DNA of 64,000 nucleotides from an uncultured Alphaproteobacteria bacterium (GCA_949292205.1 CASEYR010000003.1:47003-111002), one strand, 5' to 3'; counted from the stretch's first letter, positions 9,053 to 19,420 are shown. Notes: generated from the sequence alone by a model not told the origin. Translations and numbers: made by a program.

Positions 9053-10345
9053 TTACCGCTCCACACGGGCAATCTGCGTCAAAAAGATATTTTTACTATT
9101 CGCTGTTTCTTTTATCTTCTCACCCTTTAAAACTCTATTATCCGCTAACAAAGAGTCTGATCGTGTGTCCTGACGATCATCTATTTTCTGTCGCGCCACA
9201 GCCCGATTAAAAGAGGCAACCAAAGTCGGTTTAACTTTCTCCTCAATCTGATCACGAATAGTATCATCTGAAACAAAAGATGCTGCTGCACTTACCGATG
9301 CTCGCGCAATTGATTTACCCGTATTTTTAATACGACGCCCCCATCGACCAAAAAATCCTTCATCTTTTGAGGCTTCTTCATTAGATCCCACCATTCCTTG
9401 TGCCGCTATCTGAGTTAAATCAATGGCTCCATATCTATGCATTGCCATGATATTTTCTTGAACCATATCAAAAAACATATCAGCATCTTTTTCGGTAGCC
9501 GGACGAACCGCTCCCGATGATTCCCTCACGGAAATAGTGTACTCTTTCGGAATTAAAGAACTTATCTGATTACTCACCTTTAACTTTAACTCTGGCGTCA
9601 AATTCATATCAGATTCCAATTTACCGCTGCTAAAATCCGTTGCTAATTGAGACATGTAGTTCTTTTGATCTTCCGCCGACATGGTGGCAATCTGATCCAT
9701 GGATGAACCGGCTTGGCGTATAAAGCCTCCTTTATCCAAATCTGTATATATAGCAGAGAGCCCTTGAACCAAACGAGTAATTTCTTTCTGAGGAACATCA
9801 ATAATAAAAGCTGGTTTTGAGGAGTCATTGGCAGAATCCGGATACGTTAAAACAACATTCAACCCATCTGATAAATCCAAGGACGCCCCACTATTAGACC
9901 AAAAATCACGTAATCCATTAGGTTTTAATGAATATCCGGCAAACGAAATATCTTGATTACCTGCCAATGGACGAAAGATATAATCAACCGCCCCCTTAAC
10001 TACAAACTGCCGATGAGCCAATGACTCCCCCGCAACTTTTAACTGATTATTGAGCTGAGTTGCATATTTACCGATTGCCATTGCCGAATCTGGGGCAATA
10101 CCCTTATTATCATCTATGGATAAATCAGACAAACCAATCAAATAACGATTAAAGTCAAGTTCCTGTTTTAAAGACTCCGTATCTTGACCCACTGCATAAT
10201 CATTTGATGATTGTATTGTTTTGGGGGTATCGGGAGACTCCGTCCTTTCCGCAGAAGAATTTGCCCGACTAACGGAAGCGGCAACCACTCCCATACTCAA
10301 CGCCCCCGCTTGAGCGACCTTTTGAATTGCTTGTTTTATGGACAT
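9053..10345 (-). CDS. Uncharacterised protein, possibly exported
   Basis: A 430-residue protein I do not recognise. The first 30 residues (basic start, then AGALSMGVVAASVSRA) could be a weak signal peptide. The remainder is hydrophilic and Ser/Asp/Gln-rich, with a basic amphipathic stretch near residue 330. There is no clear catalytic motif. Two adjacent ATGs occur (10348 and 10345). The second is better spaced from the AGGAGG site. It shares a strand with dgkA and diverges from the mitofilin-like gene. Confidence 0.6.
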   Translation of the reverse strand: MSIKQAIQKVAQAGALSMGVVAASVSRANSSAERTESPDTPKTIQSSNDYAVGQDTESLKQELDFNRYLIGLSDLSIDDNKGIAPDSAMAIGKYATQLNNQLKVAGESLAHRQFVVKGAVDYIFRPLAGNQDISFAGYSLKPNGLRDFWSNSGASLDLSDGLNVVLTYPDSANDSSKPAFIIDVPQKEITRLVQGLSAIYTDLDKGGFIRQAGSSMDQIATMSAEDQKNYMSQLATDFSSGKLESDMNLTPELKLKVSNQISSLIPKEYTISVRESSGAVRPATEKDADMFFDMVQENIMAMHRYGAIDLTQIAAQGMVGSNEEASKDEGFFGRWGRRIKNTGKSIARASVSAAASFVSDDTIRDQIEEKVKPTLVASFNRAVARQKIDDRQDTRSDSLLADNRVLKGEKIKETANSKNIFLTQIARVER

Positions 10346-10435
10346 CATTCCTCCTGATTTAATTGATTTAGTTTATTTTAACATGGACTGTATTTTCTGT
10401 CAACTACTAACGAAAAAAAGCTCTGTCAAAAAAAC

Positions 10436-10465
10436 TTGATTTTTACTAGATTTTCGGATTATATT
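10436..10465 (+). promoter_or_regulatory. Candidate promoter for the mitofilin-like/HemY-like pair
   Basis: TTGATT at 10436-10441 and TATATT at 10460-10465 are separated by 18 bp, 25 bp before the start codon. Confidence 0.5.
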
Positions 10466-10490
10466 AAGAAAGAATATTTGGGAGGTTATA

Positions 10491-11414
10491 ATGACAAAAG
10501 CAACAAAGCCAATATCTGATGAAGCTGTTCCTGTGAATGAAATCAAAGCACCGACAGTGCGATCTTTTCGTCATTTTTTTAAATCTATTCTGGTCGTTTT
10601 TCTATCCATTGTTTGTATCGGAGCCGGTATTTTAATCTACCAAATGCATCATAGGCTGGACCAATTTCACCCTATTTTACCGACAAAACAGAACACTTTA
10701 ACTCTTCGTCAACCGATGAAATCTTCTTTACAAAGTCAAAACAAACCACAAACAGAAAAAGAGCCGGAGAAGTCAGTTAACGAAAAGCAAGATATTATTC
10801 CGAAAACTCTCCATAAATCACCATCACCCGTTCTGATTCACCCCCAAAAACCTGTAACTTCTGCTGATAGACAAACCGTTAACAATGATCCGAAAGTATC
10901 CCCTCCTGTTTTCACATTACGTGATACCTTAATACTGCGAGATCACTTAACAACCGGCGCCTCTTGCCGTAACGATTTACAAACACTTCTAAAAAGTCGA
11001 GTTCCCGGAGATAAATGGAATATTTTGGTTGAAAAACTAACTCCGATATGTACTACGAATGATGATATTACAAAAGAGCTCACCTTACTTTTTCACCGTA
11101 GCAAAAAGAGGGCCATGATTGCCTATTATAATCAAAACAACCCTTGGTGGTTAGCCTATCTGAAAGCTGTATCATTGGCCGTTGTAGAAATCAGACGAAT
11201 TAATCCGGAAACGGAAAACCCCGTAGATATCCTGTCTCTTGCGCAAAATAAGTTAAATCAGAGAAATATTTTGGAGTGTGCTTCTCTTATCCAAAAATTG
11301 CCACGAGAAATGGAACGATCTTTTCAAGCATTTTTGGATAAAATCAATGATTACCAAGATGCTTTGAAAGAAGTTGATCAGCTGATTTTATTATTTGAGA
11401 AAAAGGAGGGCTAA
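10491..11414 (+). CDS. Mitofilin-like (COG4223-type) inner-membrane protein
   Basis: A 307-residue bitopic protein. It has a short cytoplasmic N-terminus, one membrane helix at about residues 34-52 (SILVVFLSIVCIGAGILIY), a Pro/Lys/Gln-rich linker to about residue 135, and a helical C-terminal domain starting LRDTLILRDHL. This architecture, with a HemY-like gene directly downstream, matches the alphaproteobacterial mitofilin-related protein usually found between hemD and hemY-like genes. It shapes membranes in some relatives. No hemC or hemD is adjacent here. Start ATG has a GGAGG site. Confidence 0.65.
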   Translation: MTKATKPISDEAVPVNEIKAPTVRSFRHFFKSILVVFLSIVCIGAGILIYQMHHRLDQFHPILPTKQNTLTLRQPMKSSLQSQNKPQTEKEPEKSVNEKQDIIPKTLHKSPSPVLIHPQKPVTSADRQTVNNDPKVSPPVFTLRDTLILRDHLTTGASCRNDLQTLLKSRVPGDKWNILVEKLTPICTTNDDITKELTLLFHRSKKRAMIAYYNQNNPWWLAYLKAVSLAVVEIRRINPETENPVDILSLAQNKLNQRNILECASLIQKLPREMERSFQAFLDKINDYQDALKEVDQLILLFEKKEG

Positions 11415-11416
11415 CA

Positions 11417-12601
11417 ATGATGAAACTTATCATCACACTCATTAGTGTTTTCTTATTGGGTTTTTTAATTGTAAATGATACATGGACAATTACAATTATC
11501 GGCTTTGGATATGAACTGACCACATCCGTATTCCTGTTTATAATTGCAATTATCGCTTTGATTTACGTAATGTCGCTTTTACGCAAGCCTTTCGGTTGGA
11601 TTAGCGGATATCAAAATTGGTGTCGGACTCGCAAACAAAATCAAAAAGAGGCTTATCTAACATTGGCTCTGCAAACAATTTTAGATCGCAGTTCAAAAAA
11701 TATCAACGTATTGATGAAACAGAGAAAGACGATTTTCCCTCAGAAATCAAATGAAGCTTTAATAATAGAAGCCCTATTCAAGCCGACTCCTTATGTATTT
11801 GAGCAATTGATTCATCGCGAGGGCATGGAAATCATCGGAATTCGCGGATTATTAAGTGAAGCGCAAAAAAATGGTGATTTAAATGAAGCGGCCCGTCTAT
11901 TACAAAAAGCCGAGCAAAAAGCTCCGGAAGAAACATGGATACAAGAAAGTCTCTGGACATTACAAACTCTTCAAAGTGATTGGGGGGAGGCTTTAAATAC
12001 ACTAGATAAACTCAAAAAAAGAGGCATTGTTGATAAAAAGACATATATGACTCGAAAGGCTTGTCTTTTATTAAAACTGGGACAAGCAAAAGAGGCCTTT
12101 CGGTTAGATCCAGAAAATCCGGCCGCCGCTATTGCTTATGCTCGACAAACGCCGGAAAAAGCCATAAATATCTTAAGCGACTCATGGGAAAAGACCCCAT
12201 GTTGGGAAACATACTTACTTTTTAGAGACACTATCCAAAGTGAAAAACCAGCAAAACGAATGAAGCTTACAGAAAAATTAGTGCGAAAAAACAAGGAAAA
12301 TCGTTTATCTTTTATGGCATTGGCTCAAACCGCTATGGATGCACATATGTGGGGAGCAGCAAAAGAGTATATGACGTCTTATTTAAATGCTTATCCGATT
12401 ACACCCCAAACAGCCACCATGATGGCCATGATTGAGCGTGAGGGCTGGCACCACGAAGAAGGCGCTAAAGCATGGGAAGAAAAAGCAACAACTGCCGATG
12501 AAATCAGTGGTTGGGGGTGTGATATTTGTAATCATTCAACAAACGAATGGGACGCCCGCTGTCCAAATTGCAATGCTTTTGGGAGTATTCGCTTCAAATA
12601 A
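11417..12601 (+). CDS. HemY-like TPR membrane protein with C-terminal zinc ribbon
   Basis: A 394-residue protein. It has two N-terminal membrane helices (about 5-22 and 36-58), a central helical TPR-like region rich in tandem helix pairs, and a C-terminal rubredoxin-like zinc ribbon (C-D-I-C...C-P-N-C). This matches the HemY family of Proteobacteria, whose name comes from its haem operon position; biochemical function is unsettled. The ribbon resembles that of LapB-type TPR proteins. It starts two bases after the upstream stop codon with an AGGAGG site, so the two genes are co-translated. Confidence 0.75.
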   Translation: MMKLIITLISVFLLGFLIVNDTWTITIIGFGYELTTSVFLFIIAIIALIYVMSLLRKPFGWISGYQNWCRTRKQNQKEAYLTLALQTILDRSSKNINVLMKQRKTIFPQKSNEALIIEALFKPTPYVFEQLIHREGMEIIGIRGLLSEAQKNGDLNEAARLLQKAEQKAPEETWIQESLWTLQTLQSDWGEALNTLDKLKKRGIVDKKTYMTRKACLLLKLGQAKEAFRLDPENPAAAIAYARQTPEKAINILSDSWEKTPCWETYLLFRDTIQSEKPAKRMKLTEKLVRKNKENRLSFMALAQTAMDAHMWGAAKEYMTSYLNAYPITPQTATMMAMIEREGWHHEEGAKAWEEKATTADEISGWGCDICNHSTNEWDARCPNCNAFGSIRFK

Positions 12602-12607
12602 AATCTA

Positions 12608-12635
12608 TTGACAAAAATAAAAATCTTGATATACT
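12608..12635 (+). promoter_or_regulatory. Candidate promoter with a long leader, for the gene at 12798
   Basis: TTGACA at 12608-12613 and TATACT at 12630-12635, spacer 16 bp. The start codon is about 160 bp downstream. The leader contains no ORF I can support. Confidence 0.55.
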
Positions 12636-12797
12636 TTAACCGTCAACAGCTAATCAGTGGATGCACTAGAAAAAAGATTCTTGCCCTAAAAATAAAAAAT
12701 TCAGATAATACCGATTTCTGAAAAATCACTTAAAGATTTTATTAAAGGGTATCCCAAAGTAATACGTTGCTGTTAAAAAGACAAGAAAGGGATAGAC

Positions 12798-13496
12798 ATG
12801 AAAGACGAACAATATCACTATTTACAAGTAATATATTGGCAAATAAAGGATAAACTTCGGGATATTTTATTGAATCAAGTTGAACTGTTTTTGCCTGAAG
12901 AAGATACGGATCGTATTACTGTGTATGAAACTGACGAACCAATCTCGATAAGAGATGCATGTTATGAGATGCTTGAATTAGCATGGGAAACAAATACAGA
13001 GGTTAGATCTGTTCTAAATGAAAAAGGCAACCCCATTTTCTTATCGACAGCCAACTGTAATACGGCAAAAGAAATGATTCATTTTGCCAATAAAAAAAGA
13101 AAAGAGTTTAAAAAACATCCTTTGCACAAACATTTGTTTACAATTCAGAAAAGATTAGATAAGGAAATGACATCAAGGTATCAAAAATTACTGGATAATA
13201 CTTGGATAGATCTATCTAGCTCTCTAGAAAAACTAACAAACAACAAGGGAAATAGGGCTGATACTCTTCGTTTTGCAAATCAACTGAGACGAATCAATAT
13301 TTTAACCCAAACACAACGACTGGATCAAAAGAAAATACATCTGCATATTTCTTCAGATCAACAAAAATACATGGAAGATCATTTAAACAAAGACGCAACA
13401 TCTATCCGAACATTTATTCAAAAGATCAGTGATCGAATTAATCGGAGAGCTCCCATCAATATACCTGTTGGAGTCAATGGTAATACGCGAGAATAG
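12798..13496 (+). CDS. Uncharacterised cytoplasmic protein
   Basis: A 232-residue, highly charged protein with no signal peptide or membrane segment. I recognise no family. The N-terminal third is acidic; the rest is Lys/Arg/Gln-rich and mostly helical. It has its own promoter and intrinsic terminator, so it is a single-gene unit. The ribosome site is AAGGGAT. Codon use is like its neighbours. Confidence 0.6.
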   Translation: MKDEQYHYLQVIYWQIKDKLRDILLNQVELFLPEEDTDRITVYETDEPISIRDACYEMLELAWETNTEVRSVLNEKGNPIFLSTANCNTAKEMIHFANKKRKEFKKHPLHKHLFTIQKRLDKEMTSRYQKLLDNTWIDLSSSLEKLTNNKGNRADTLRFANQLRRINILTQTQRLDQKKIHLHISSDQQKYMEDHLNKDATSIRTFIQKISDRINRRAPINIPVGVNGNTRE

Positions 13497-13498
13497 AG

Positions 13499-13522
13499 AA
13501 AGCCGTTCTAAACGGCTTTTTT
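13499..13522 (+). terminator. Intrinsic terminator
   Basis: A perfect 9-bp stem AAAGCCGTT / AACGGCTTT with a CTA loop, followed by further T residues, right after the stop at 13496. Confidence 0.85.
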
Positions 13523-13581
13523 CACCCCTCAAACGGATCACGGATTTTCACTTCCATAAATGTTATATAAGCGTTAGCGAA

Positions 13582-15168
13582 TCAGTCTTTAATCTTCATT
13601 AGCCGAATATCCGGAAAATCTTCCTCTGCTTTACCCAAGTGCCATGCATTCCGAGCTAAAAATACCGGCGCTCCATCATGATCTTCGGCCATTGCTCCAC
13701 GGTTACCCGTAATAAACTTTTCAACAGCTTTATCATCTCCGCCAACCCAACGAGCCGTATAATAAGAAGTTGGCTCAAAAATAACGGGAACATCAAACTC
13801 TGTCCTAATTCTATCAGCCAAAACCTCAAACTGTAGTGCACCGACAACACCCACAATCCAATCGGACCCAACGGAGGGTTTAAACACACTGGCACCACCT
13901 TCTTCGGCAATTTGCTCTAATGCTTTTCCTAAATGTTTCGCTTTTAAAGGGTCAACCGCCCTCACCTTTTGCAATAACTCCGGAGCAAAAGAAGGTATTC
14001 CTTTAAAAGACAACGGCTCACCTTCAGAAAAAGAATCTCCGATACGCATACCGCCATGATTCGGCAACCCGACAATATCCCCTGCATAGGCGTCTTCGGC
14101 AAGCTCTCGATCCTGAGCCAAAAACATAACGGGATTATGCAAAATCATTTGCTTTTGAGAACGTAAATGCGTTAATTTCATACCACGCTTAAAATGCCCC
14201 GAACAAATCCGCATAAATGCAATACGATCTCGATGTTTCGGATCCATATTGGCTTGGATTTTAAAAATGAATCCACTCACCTTTTCTTCGGTCGGTTCAA
14301 CTTGTCGAGAAACGGTTTCTTGAGCTCGAGGACTGGGTGCCAACGCAACCAAAGCATCAAGCAACTCTTTCACACCAAAGTTATTGACAGCTGATCCAAA
14401 AAAGACGGGTGTTAAATATCCATCGCGATAGGCTTCTTGATTGACCGGCTTACATAAAGCTCGAACCATTTCAACATCTTCACGTAATTGACGCACTTGA
14501 TTTTCAGGAAGTAACGCATCTAATTTAGAATCATTAACACCATTAATAACCTCAACAGGATCGGATAAAACAGACTTATCTGCACTTTTGTCAATCAAGT
14601 TCAATCGATCATTTATTAAATCAAAACACCCCTTAAAATCTCGCCCCATACCAATCGGCCAAACAGCCGGAGCAACCTCAAGTGCTAATGTCTGCTCAAT
14701 TTCCTCCAGCAACGCAAAAGGATCCTGACCTTCTCGATCCAATTTATTGATAAAAGTGATAATGGGTATATCCCGCAGACGGCAAACCTCAAATAATTTT
14801 TTTGTTTGCGTTTCAATACCTTTCGCACAATCTATCACCATAACCGCCGAATCAACGGCCGTCAAAACTCGATATGTATCCTCCGAAAAATCTTCATGAC
14901 CCGGTGTATCCAACAGATTAAAAGTGCAACCGCCGTAATCAAATGTCATAACGGACGAAGCAACAGAAATCCCACGTTCACGTTCAACCTTCATCCAGTC
15001 GGAGTGTGCTCTGCGATTATCCCCCCTTGCCTTAACTGCTCCGGCTTGATTAATGGCACCTCCAAACAAAAGAAGCTTTTCAGTTAACGTGGTTTTACCA
15101 GCATCCGGATGGGAAATAATTGCAAACGTCCGACGTTTTGAAACAATATCTTTAAGTTGATCTGACAT
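13582..15168 (-). CDS. prfC: Peptide chain release factor 3
   Basis: A 528-residue translational GTPase that removes RF1/RF2 from the ribosome after termination. The G1 motif is SHPDAGKTT (residues 19-27), G2 region RGISVASSV, G3 DTPGHEDF, and G4 NKLD. The C-terminal domains match RF3 (GALQFEVL, then the PTSYYTARWV region). Length equals the family norm. Start ATG at 15168 has AAGGA seven bases upstream. Confidence 0.97.
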   Translation of the reverse strand: MSDQLKDIVSKRRTFAIISHPDAGKTTLTEKLLLFGGAINQAGAVKARGDNRRAHSDWMKVERERGISVASSVMTFDYGGCTFNLLDTPGHEDFSEDTYRVLTAVDSAVMVIDCAKGIETQTKKLFEVCRLRDIPIITFINKLDREGQDPFALLEEIEQTLALEVAPAVWPIGMGRDFKGCFDLINDRLNLIDKSADKSVLSDPVEVINGVNDSKLDALLPENQVRQLREDVEMVRALCKPVNQEAYRDGYLTPVFFGSAVNNFGVKELLDALVALAPSPRAQETVSRQVEPTEEKVSGFIFKIQANMDPKHRDRIAFMRICSGHFKRGMKLTHLRSQKQMILHNPVMFLAQDRELAEDAYAGDIVGLPNHGGMRIGDSFSEGEPLSFKGIPSFAPELLQKVRAVDPLKAKHLGKALEQIAEEGGASVFKPSVGSDWIVGVVGALQFEVLADRIRTEFDVPVIFEPTSYYTARWVGGDDKAVEKFITGNRGAMAEDHDGAPVFLARNAWHLGKAEEDFPDIRLMKIKD

Positions 15169-15247
15169 ACTTATTCCTTTAAATTAGCCGCCATCGTAGC
15201 AAAAAAACAAATGATTGTCAAGTAAAACAAAGCGACACAAAATAAAC

Positions 15248-15275
15248 TTGACTTTTTCAAAAAAAGTGAGATACT
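15248..15275 (+). promoter_or_regulatory. Candidate promoter for the small gene pair at 15299-15855
   Basis: TTGACT at 15248-15253 and GATACT at 15270-15275, spacer 16 bp, 23 bp before the start codon. Confidence 0.5.
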
Positions 15276-15298
15276 ATGAAGATAGACAGGAGGTTCTT

Positions 15299-15547
15299 AT
15301 GGTTAAAACACTTTTAGCATCATGTTCTGCCCCTAAAAAGGTTTGTGTTGAAAAAAGCAATACGGTATCTGCCGGCTTCACGAATGAAGATAAGAAGGTT
15401 ATTGAAGGTGATAAAATGCAGACCAATATTGCTAATGCCGTTAAGGCGTTTGGCTTGACCGCTGTGAAAGAATTGATTGCTCCGACTCCGATAGTTGCTT
15501 TAGGTAAGGCGACTTTGGCCGCCATAGATGCTTATCAGGGACGCTAG
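15299..15547 (+). CDS. Small uncharacterised protein
   Basis: An 82-residue protein of unknown family. The N-terminus MVKTLLASCSAPKKV is short and not a convincing signal. The C-terminal half (IANAVKAFGLTAVKELI...ALGKATLAAIDAYQ) is an alanine-rich, mildly hydrophobic helix pair. Start at 15299 is chosen for its AGGAGG site; an in-frame ATG at 15215 lies upstream of the promoter. It lies two bases before the next gene's ATG. Confidence 0.55.
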   Translation: MVKTLLASCSAPKKVCVEKSNTVSAGFTNEDKKVIEGDKMQTNIANAVKAFGLTAVKELIAPTPIVALGKATLAAIDAYQGR

Positions 15548-15549
15548 CT

Positions 15550-15855
15550 ATGCCGATTTTGCAAAACAGAAACTACTTTATTCAACCGACTCAAGAGGGT
15601 ATTTACATTCTTTTGATTAAGGCTCGCGAGGAAGATGCTCGGGCATCAGCTATCTTGTATGACGGTCGTGACAATGCTCTTTTCATAAGACGCCCCAAAG
15701 AAACTATTTTGTTGGATTATATCAACCCTGTTATTCATAAAAAACTGTTGGAATCGCCGTATGTTCTGGTATTAGAGCTTAATATTGCAAACGAAAATGT
15801 TATGCGTAGTTATCAGGTTCCCATGCGACGGGTTGATGAGGTTTTTGTCGCCTAA
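15550..15855 (+). CDS. Small uncharacterised protein, partner of the preceding gene
   Basis: A 101-residue protein without recognisable motifs. It appears alpha/beta with alternating hydrophobic strands (YFIQPTQEGIYILLIKA, YVLVLELNIANE). It begins two bases after the upstream stop codon, so the two form a tightly coupled unit. No terminator is seen; the AT-rich gap to tRNA-Leu follows. Confidence 0.55.
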   Translation: MPILQNRNYFIQPTQEGIYILLIKAREEDARASAILYDGRDNALFIRRPKETILLDYINPVIHKKLLESPYVLVLELNIANENVMRSYQVPMRRVDEVFVA

Positions 15856-15993
15856 TCATATTAAAATATATAGACTGATTTATTGATTTTATTTCTAACC
15901 CTTTTAAAATCAATTAAAAATATTTTTTTAATGATTTTGTGTAAAAATGCTTTTCTTTTTTTGTAAAATGTGCTATCTGTAGAACGTTTTTAT

Positions 15994-16076
15994 GCGGACG
16001 TGGTGGAATGGTAGACACGACGGTCTTAGAAGCCGTTGCCAAAAGCGTGTGGGTTCAAGTCCCTCCGTCCGCACCA
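15994..16076 (+). tRNA. tRNA-Leu (anticodon UAG)
   Basis: An 83-nt cloverleaf with a 7-bp acceptor stem GCGGACG/CGTCCGC, anticodon TAG at 16027-16029, a long variable arm as in class II tRNAs, the GGTTCAAGTCC T-arm and encoded CCA. Its place immediately before tig is a conserved alphaproteobacterial arrangement. Confidence 0.97.
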
Positions 16077-16101
16077 ATGATTGATGAAAAAAGGATATGA
16101 A

Positions 16102-17445
16102 ATGACAAAAAATAAATTAGCTCACTCCTTGACGATAACGATTCCCGCTCAAGCATTTGCAGATAAAATTGAGGCAAAGCTGAAAGAAATTCAAAAAGAA
16201 GCTAAATTATCAGGGTTTCGTCCGGGACAAGCTCCGATGAATCTTATTAAAACAAAATATGAAAACGCCGTAAAAGGCGAAGCATTAGATGCTTTGGTTC
16301 AAGAGGAAGTTGAAAAAACATTCACAAAAGAAAACATCAAACCGGCTTTACGCCCGAAGGTCGAATTGACCAAGTTTGAAGAAGGAAAAGATATCGAAGT
16401 AAAAATCGATGTTGAAGCATTGCCGGAAGTCAAGGTTTGCGATTTAAAAGATATTGCTATTGATAAAATGAAAGCCGAAGCCGGTGATGTTGAAATTGCC
16501 GAAGCTTTAGAAAAATTGGCTCAGGCAAAAAAATCAACTGAAGTCGTTGACGAAAAACGCCCGACAAAAACAGGGGACGTCATCGTTATTGACTTTGTCG
16601 GTTCCATCAATGGCGAAGAATTCCGCGGCGGAACGGGCAAAGATTATTACTTAGCTTTGGGATCCAACACATTCATTCCGGGCTTTGAAGAGCAATTAAC
16701 CGGACATTCCGTCGGAGAAAAAGTGGATGTCAATGTGTCATTCCCCGAAAACTATCACGCAAAAGAGTTGGCTGGTAAAAAAGCTTTATTCAAAGTTGAT
16801 ATTAAGGAATTACGCAAATTTAAAACACCTGAAATCAATGATGAATTTGCAAAATTGTTCGGCATGGAATCTCTGGACAAGTTAAAAGAGATGATTAAGG
16901 CAGAGCTGGATAAGGAATACAATCACGTTGCTCGCACACATGCAAAACGTGCCTTATTAGATGCTTTGGCTGCCGCCCATAACTTTGATGTTCCGCAGGG
17001 TATGGTTGATTTAGAATTCAACTCTATCTGGGCTCAATTTGAACAAGCTAAAAAAGCCGGACAACTGGATGAAGAGGAAAAATCAAAATCTGAAGACGAT
17101 CTGAAAAAGGAATATCGTTCCATTGCCGAACGCCGCGTTCGCTTGGGATTATTGTTAGCTGAAGTCGCCAACCAGAACAAGGTCACCTTGACTCAGGATG
17201 ATTTGACGAATGCCATTATGGCTGAAGCTCGTCGCTATCCCGGACAAGAAAAAATGGTTTTTGAATACTATCAAAAAAATCCGCAAGCTTTAGATTCCTT
17301 AAAAGCACCGCTTTTTGAAGAAAAGGTTGTTGACTTTATTCTCGGCATCGTTAAATTAAACGAAAAGGCTGTATCCGCCAAGGATTTGTATGAGTACAAT
17401 CCGGATGCTCCGAAAGCCAAGAAAACAGCAAAAAAAGAAAAATAG
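16102..17445 (+). CDS. tig: Trigger factor, ribosome-associated chaperone
   Basis: A 447-residue peptidyl-prolyl isomerase/chaperone that binds nascent chains at the ribosome exit. The N-terminal ribosome-binding signature is GFRPGQAP. The FKBP domain spans roughly residues 150-240 (GDVIVIDFVG...GFEEQLTG), followed by the helical C-terminal arms and a Lys-rich tail. Start at 16102 is preferred over ATG 16084 because AAGGA sits six bases upstream. It leads the tig-clpP-clpX group. Confidence 0.96.
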   Translation: MTKNKLAHSLTITIPAQAFADKIEAKLKEIQKEAKLSGFRPGQAPMNLIKTKYENAVKGEALDALVQEEVEKTFTKENIKPALRPKVELTKFEEGKDIEVKIDVEALPEVKVCDLKDIAIDKMKAEAGDVEIAEALEKLAQAKKSTEVVDEKRPTKTGDVIVIDFVGSINGEEFRGGTGKDYYLALGSNTFIPGFEEQLTGHSVGEKVDVNVSFPENYHAKELAGKKALFKVDIKELRKFKTPEINDEFAKLFGMESLDKLKEMIKAELDKEYNHVARTHAKRALLDALAAAHNFDVPQGMVDLEFNSIWAQFEQAKKAGQLDEEEKSKSEDDLKKEYRSIAERRVRLGLLLAEVANQNKVTLTQDDLTNAIMAEARRYPGQEKMVFEYYQKNPQALDSLKAPLFEEKVVDFILGIVKLNEKAVSAKDLYEYNPDAPKAKKTAKKEK

Positions 17446-17454
17446 GAAATACGC

Positions 17455-18066
17455 ATGAATTGGACTGACACTTCTATGAATACTCTGGTTCCGACAGTTA
17501 TTGAGCAGACCGGTCGTGGAGAGCGAGCTTTTGATATTTACTCTCGTCTTTTAAAAGAGCGGATTGTCTTTTTAACGGGACAAGTGAATGATGAAGTTGC
17601 CAGTCTGATTTGTGCTCAACTTCTTTTTCTGGAAGCCGAAAATCCGAAAAAAGAAATTTCATTTTATATCAATTCTCCGGGCGGTGTCGTTACATCCGGT
17701 TTGGCTATCTTGGACACAATGAATTATATTAAATGTCCGGTATCTACAGTCGTGATGGGACAAGCCGCCTCGATGGGGAGTTTATTATTGTGTTGCGGGG
17801 AAAAGGGACGTCGTTTTGCGTTACCCAATGCTCGCGTCATGATTCATCAGCCCTCTGGTGGTTTTCAGGGACAAGCCACGGATATCGAAATCCATGCAAA
17901 AGAAATTTTATCCATTAAAGCTCGATTGAATCAGATTTACGTTAATCAGACGGGACAACCACTGGAAACAATTGAGCGTGCTATGGAGCGAGATAATTTC
18001 ATGACTGCTGAAGAGGCTAAAAAATTCGGCTTGATTGATGAGGTTATCGTATCTAAACCGGAGTAA
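17455..18066 (+). CDS. clpP: ATP-dependent Clp protease proteolytic subunit
   Basis: A 203-residue serine peptidase that forms the tetradecameric chamber fed by ClpX. The catalytic Ser106 lies in GQAASMGS and His131 in MIHQPSGG. The propeptide is short, as in other ClpP. It lies nine bases after tig and six before clpX, so the three are probably co-transcribed. Confidence 0.97.
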   Translation: MNWTDTSMNTLVPTVIEQTGRGERAFDIYSRLLKERIVFLTGQVNDEVASLICAQLLFLEAENPKKEISFYINSPGGVVTSGLAILDTMNYIKCPVSTVVMGQAASMGSLLLCCGEKGRRFALPNARVMIHQPSGGFQGQATDIEIHAKEILSIKARLNQIYVNQTGQPLETIERAMERDNFMTAEEAKKFGLIDEVIVSKPE

Positions 18067-18072
18067 AAGATA

Positions 18073-19365
18073 ATGACAGAACATACCGACAATGAAATCA
18101 GACGTTGTTCATTTTGCGGAAAAACACAAAATGAGGTTCGTCGCCTCATTTCAGGACGTGCACTGAAATCAACAGACGGAGAAATAAAGACAGTCTTCAT
18201 TTGTGATGAATGTGTCGATTTATGTCGCGATGTCATTACTGCCGGCACAGAAGAAAATCAGGAAACAAAAACAACTGAAACACCTCTACCACTAAAGACT
18301 CCTCAAGAAATCTACAAAACTCTGGACGACTACGTTATCGGACAGGAGCGTGCCAAGAAAGTTTTATCCGTTGCTGTCTACAATCATTATAAAAGACTCA
18401 ACAATAAAGAGAAAAAAGGTGATGTTGAGTTGGAAAAATCAAACATTCTATTGTTAGGACCAACCGGATCCGGCAAGACTTTACTTGCCAAGACTCTGGC
18501 CAGAACTCTGGACGTTCCGTTTGCCATCGCCGATGCGACAACGCTGACTGAAGCCGGTTATGTCGGGGAAGATGTTGAAAACGTTGTCTTAAAATTATTA
18601 CAAAACGCGAATTATGATGTCGCAAAAGCAGAACGCGGTATCATATACATTGACGAGATTGATAAAATTTCACGTAAATCAGATGGTCCGTCAATCACGC
18701 GAGATGTATCCGGTGAAGGTGTTCAACAAGCTTTGCTAAAAATGATGGAAGGAACTATCGCTTCATTACCTCCGCAAGGTGGCAGAAAACACCCCAATCA
18801 GGAATATATTCAGGTGAATACTCAACATATTCTGTTCATCTGCGGTGGTGCTTTTGCCGGATTGGATAAGGTTATTGAACGCCGAGAATCCTCTTACTCT
18901 GTTGGATTTGGCGCCGACATCAAAGAAAAAGGTGATAAAAAAACAGGCGAACTGTTATCTAAATTAGAACCGGATGATTTATTAAAATACGGCTTGATTC
19001 CCGAATTCATCGGTCGATTGCCGGTTGTTGTCAGTTTGGAAGATTTAGATGAAAAAGCTTTAATTCGTATTTTAACAGAGCCCAAAAATGCTTTGGTTAA
19101 GCAGTATCAAGCCCTGTTTTCAATGGAAGGTGTGACATTGACATTTACACCGGAGGCTCTTGTCAAAATTGCAAAACAAGCCATGGCTCGCAACACCGGC
19201 GCACGGGGATTGCGCTCAATTATGGAGGGATTACTGCTTGATTTGATGTATGATTTACCAACCATGACGGGATTGCAAGAGGTAATCATCAATCAAGAAA
19301 CTGTTGAGGAAAAAGCAAAGCCTGTTTTTGTATATAAAAACGATACTGACAAAAAGGTTAGTTAA
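18073..19365 (+). CDS. clpX: ATP-dependent Clp protease ATP-binding subunit
   Basis: A 430-residue AAA+ unfoldase that delivers substrates to ClpP. The N-terminal zinc-binding domain has Cys12, 15, 44 and 47. Walker A is GPTGSGKT at 129-136 and Walker B is [10 protein letters not shown] sensor-2 region (GARGLRS) closes the C-terminal domain. Length and order are typical. Confidence 0.98.
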   Translation: MTEHTDNEIRRCSFCGKTQNEVRRLISGRALKSTDGEIKTVFICDECVDLCRDVITAGTEENQETKTTETPLPLKTPQEIYKTLDDYVIGQERAKKVLSVAVYNHYKRLNNKEKKGDVELEKSNILLLGPTGSGKTLLAKTLARTLDVPFAIADATTLTEAGYVGEDVENVVLKLLQNANYDVAKAERGIIYIDEIDKISRKSDGPSITRDVSGEGVQQALLKMMEGTIASLPPQGGRKHPNQEYIQVNTQHILFICGGAFAGLDKVIERRESSYSVGFGADIKEKGDKKTGELLSKLEPDDLLKYGLIPEFIGRLPVVVSLEDLDEKALIRILTEPKNALVKQYQALFSMEGVTLTFTPEALVKIAKQAMARNTGARGLRSIMEGLLLDLMYDLPTMTGLQEVIINQETVEEKAKPVFVYKNDTDKKVS

Positions 19366-19391
19366 CACATAAATTATTATGTTGTTTCCCC

Positions 19392-19420
19392 TTGACATCC
19401 AATATCAACATACATATATA
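19392..19420 (+). promoter_or_regulatory. Promoter for lon
   Basis: TTGACA at 19392-19397 and TATATA at 19415-19420 with a 17-bp spacer, 20 bp before the start. A near-consensus sigma-70 site, so lon can be made independently of clpX. Confidence 0.65.

Noticed and set aside
9010..9072. Longer N-terminus for dgkA
   Set aside because: It would overlap the upstream gene's end and exceed the family length; a good ribosome site precedes the internal ATG at 9009.
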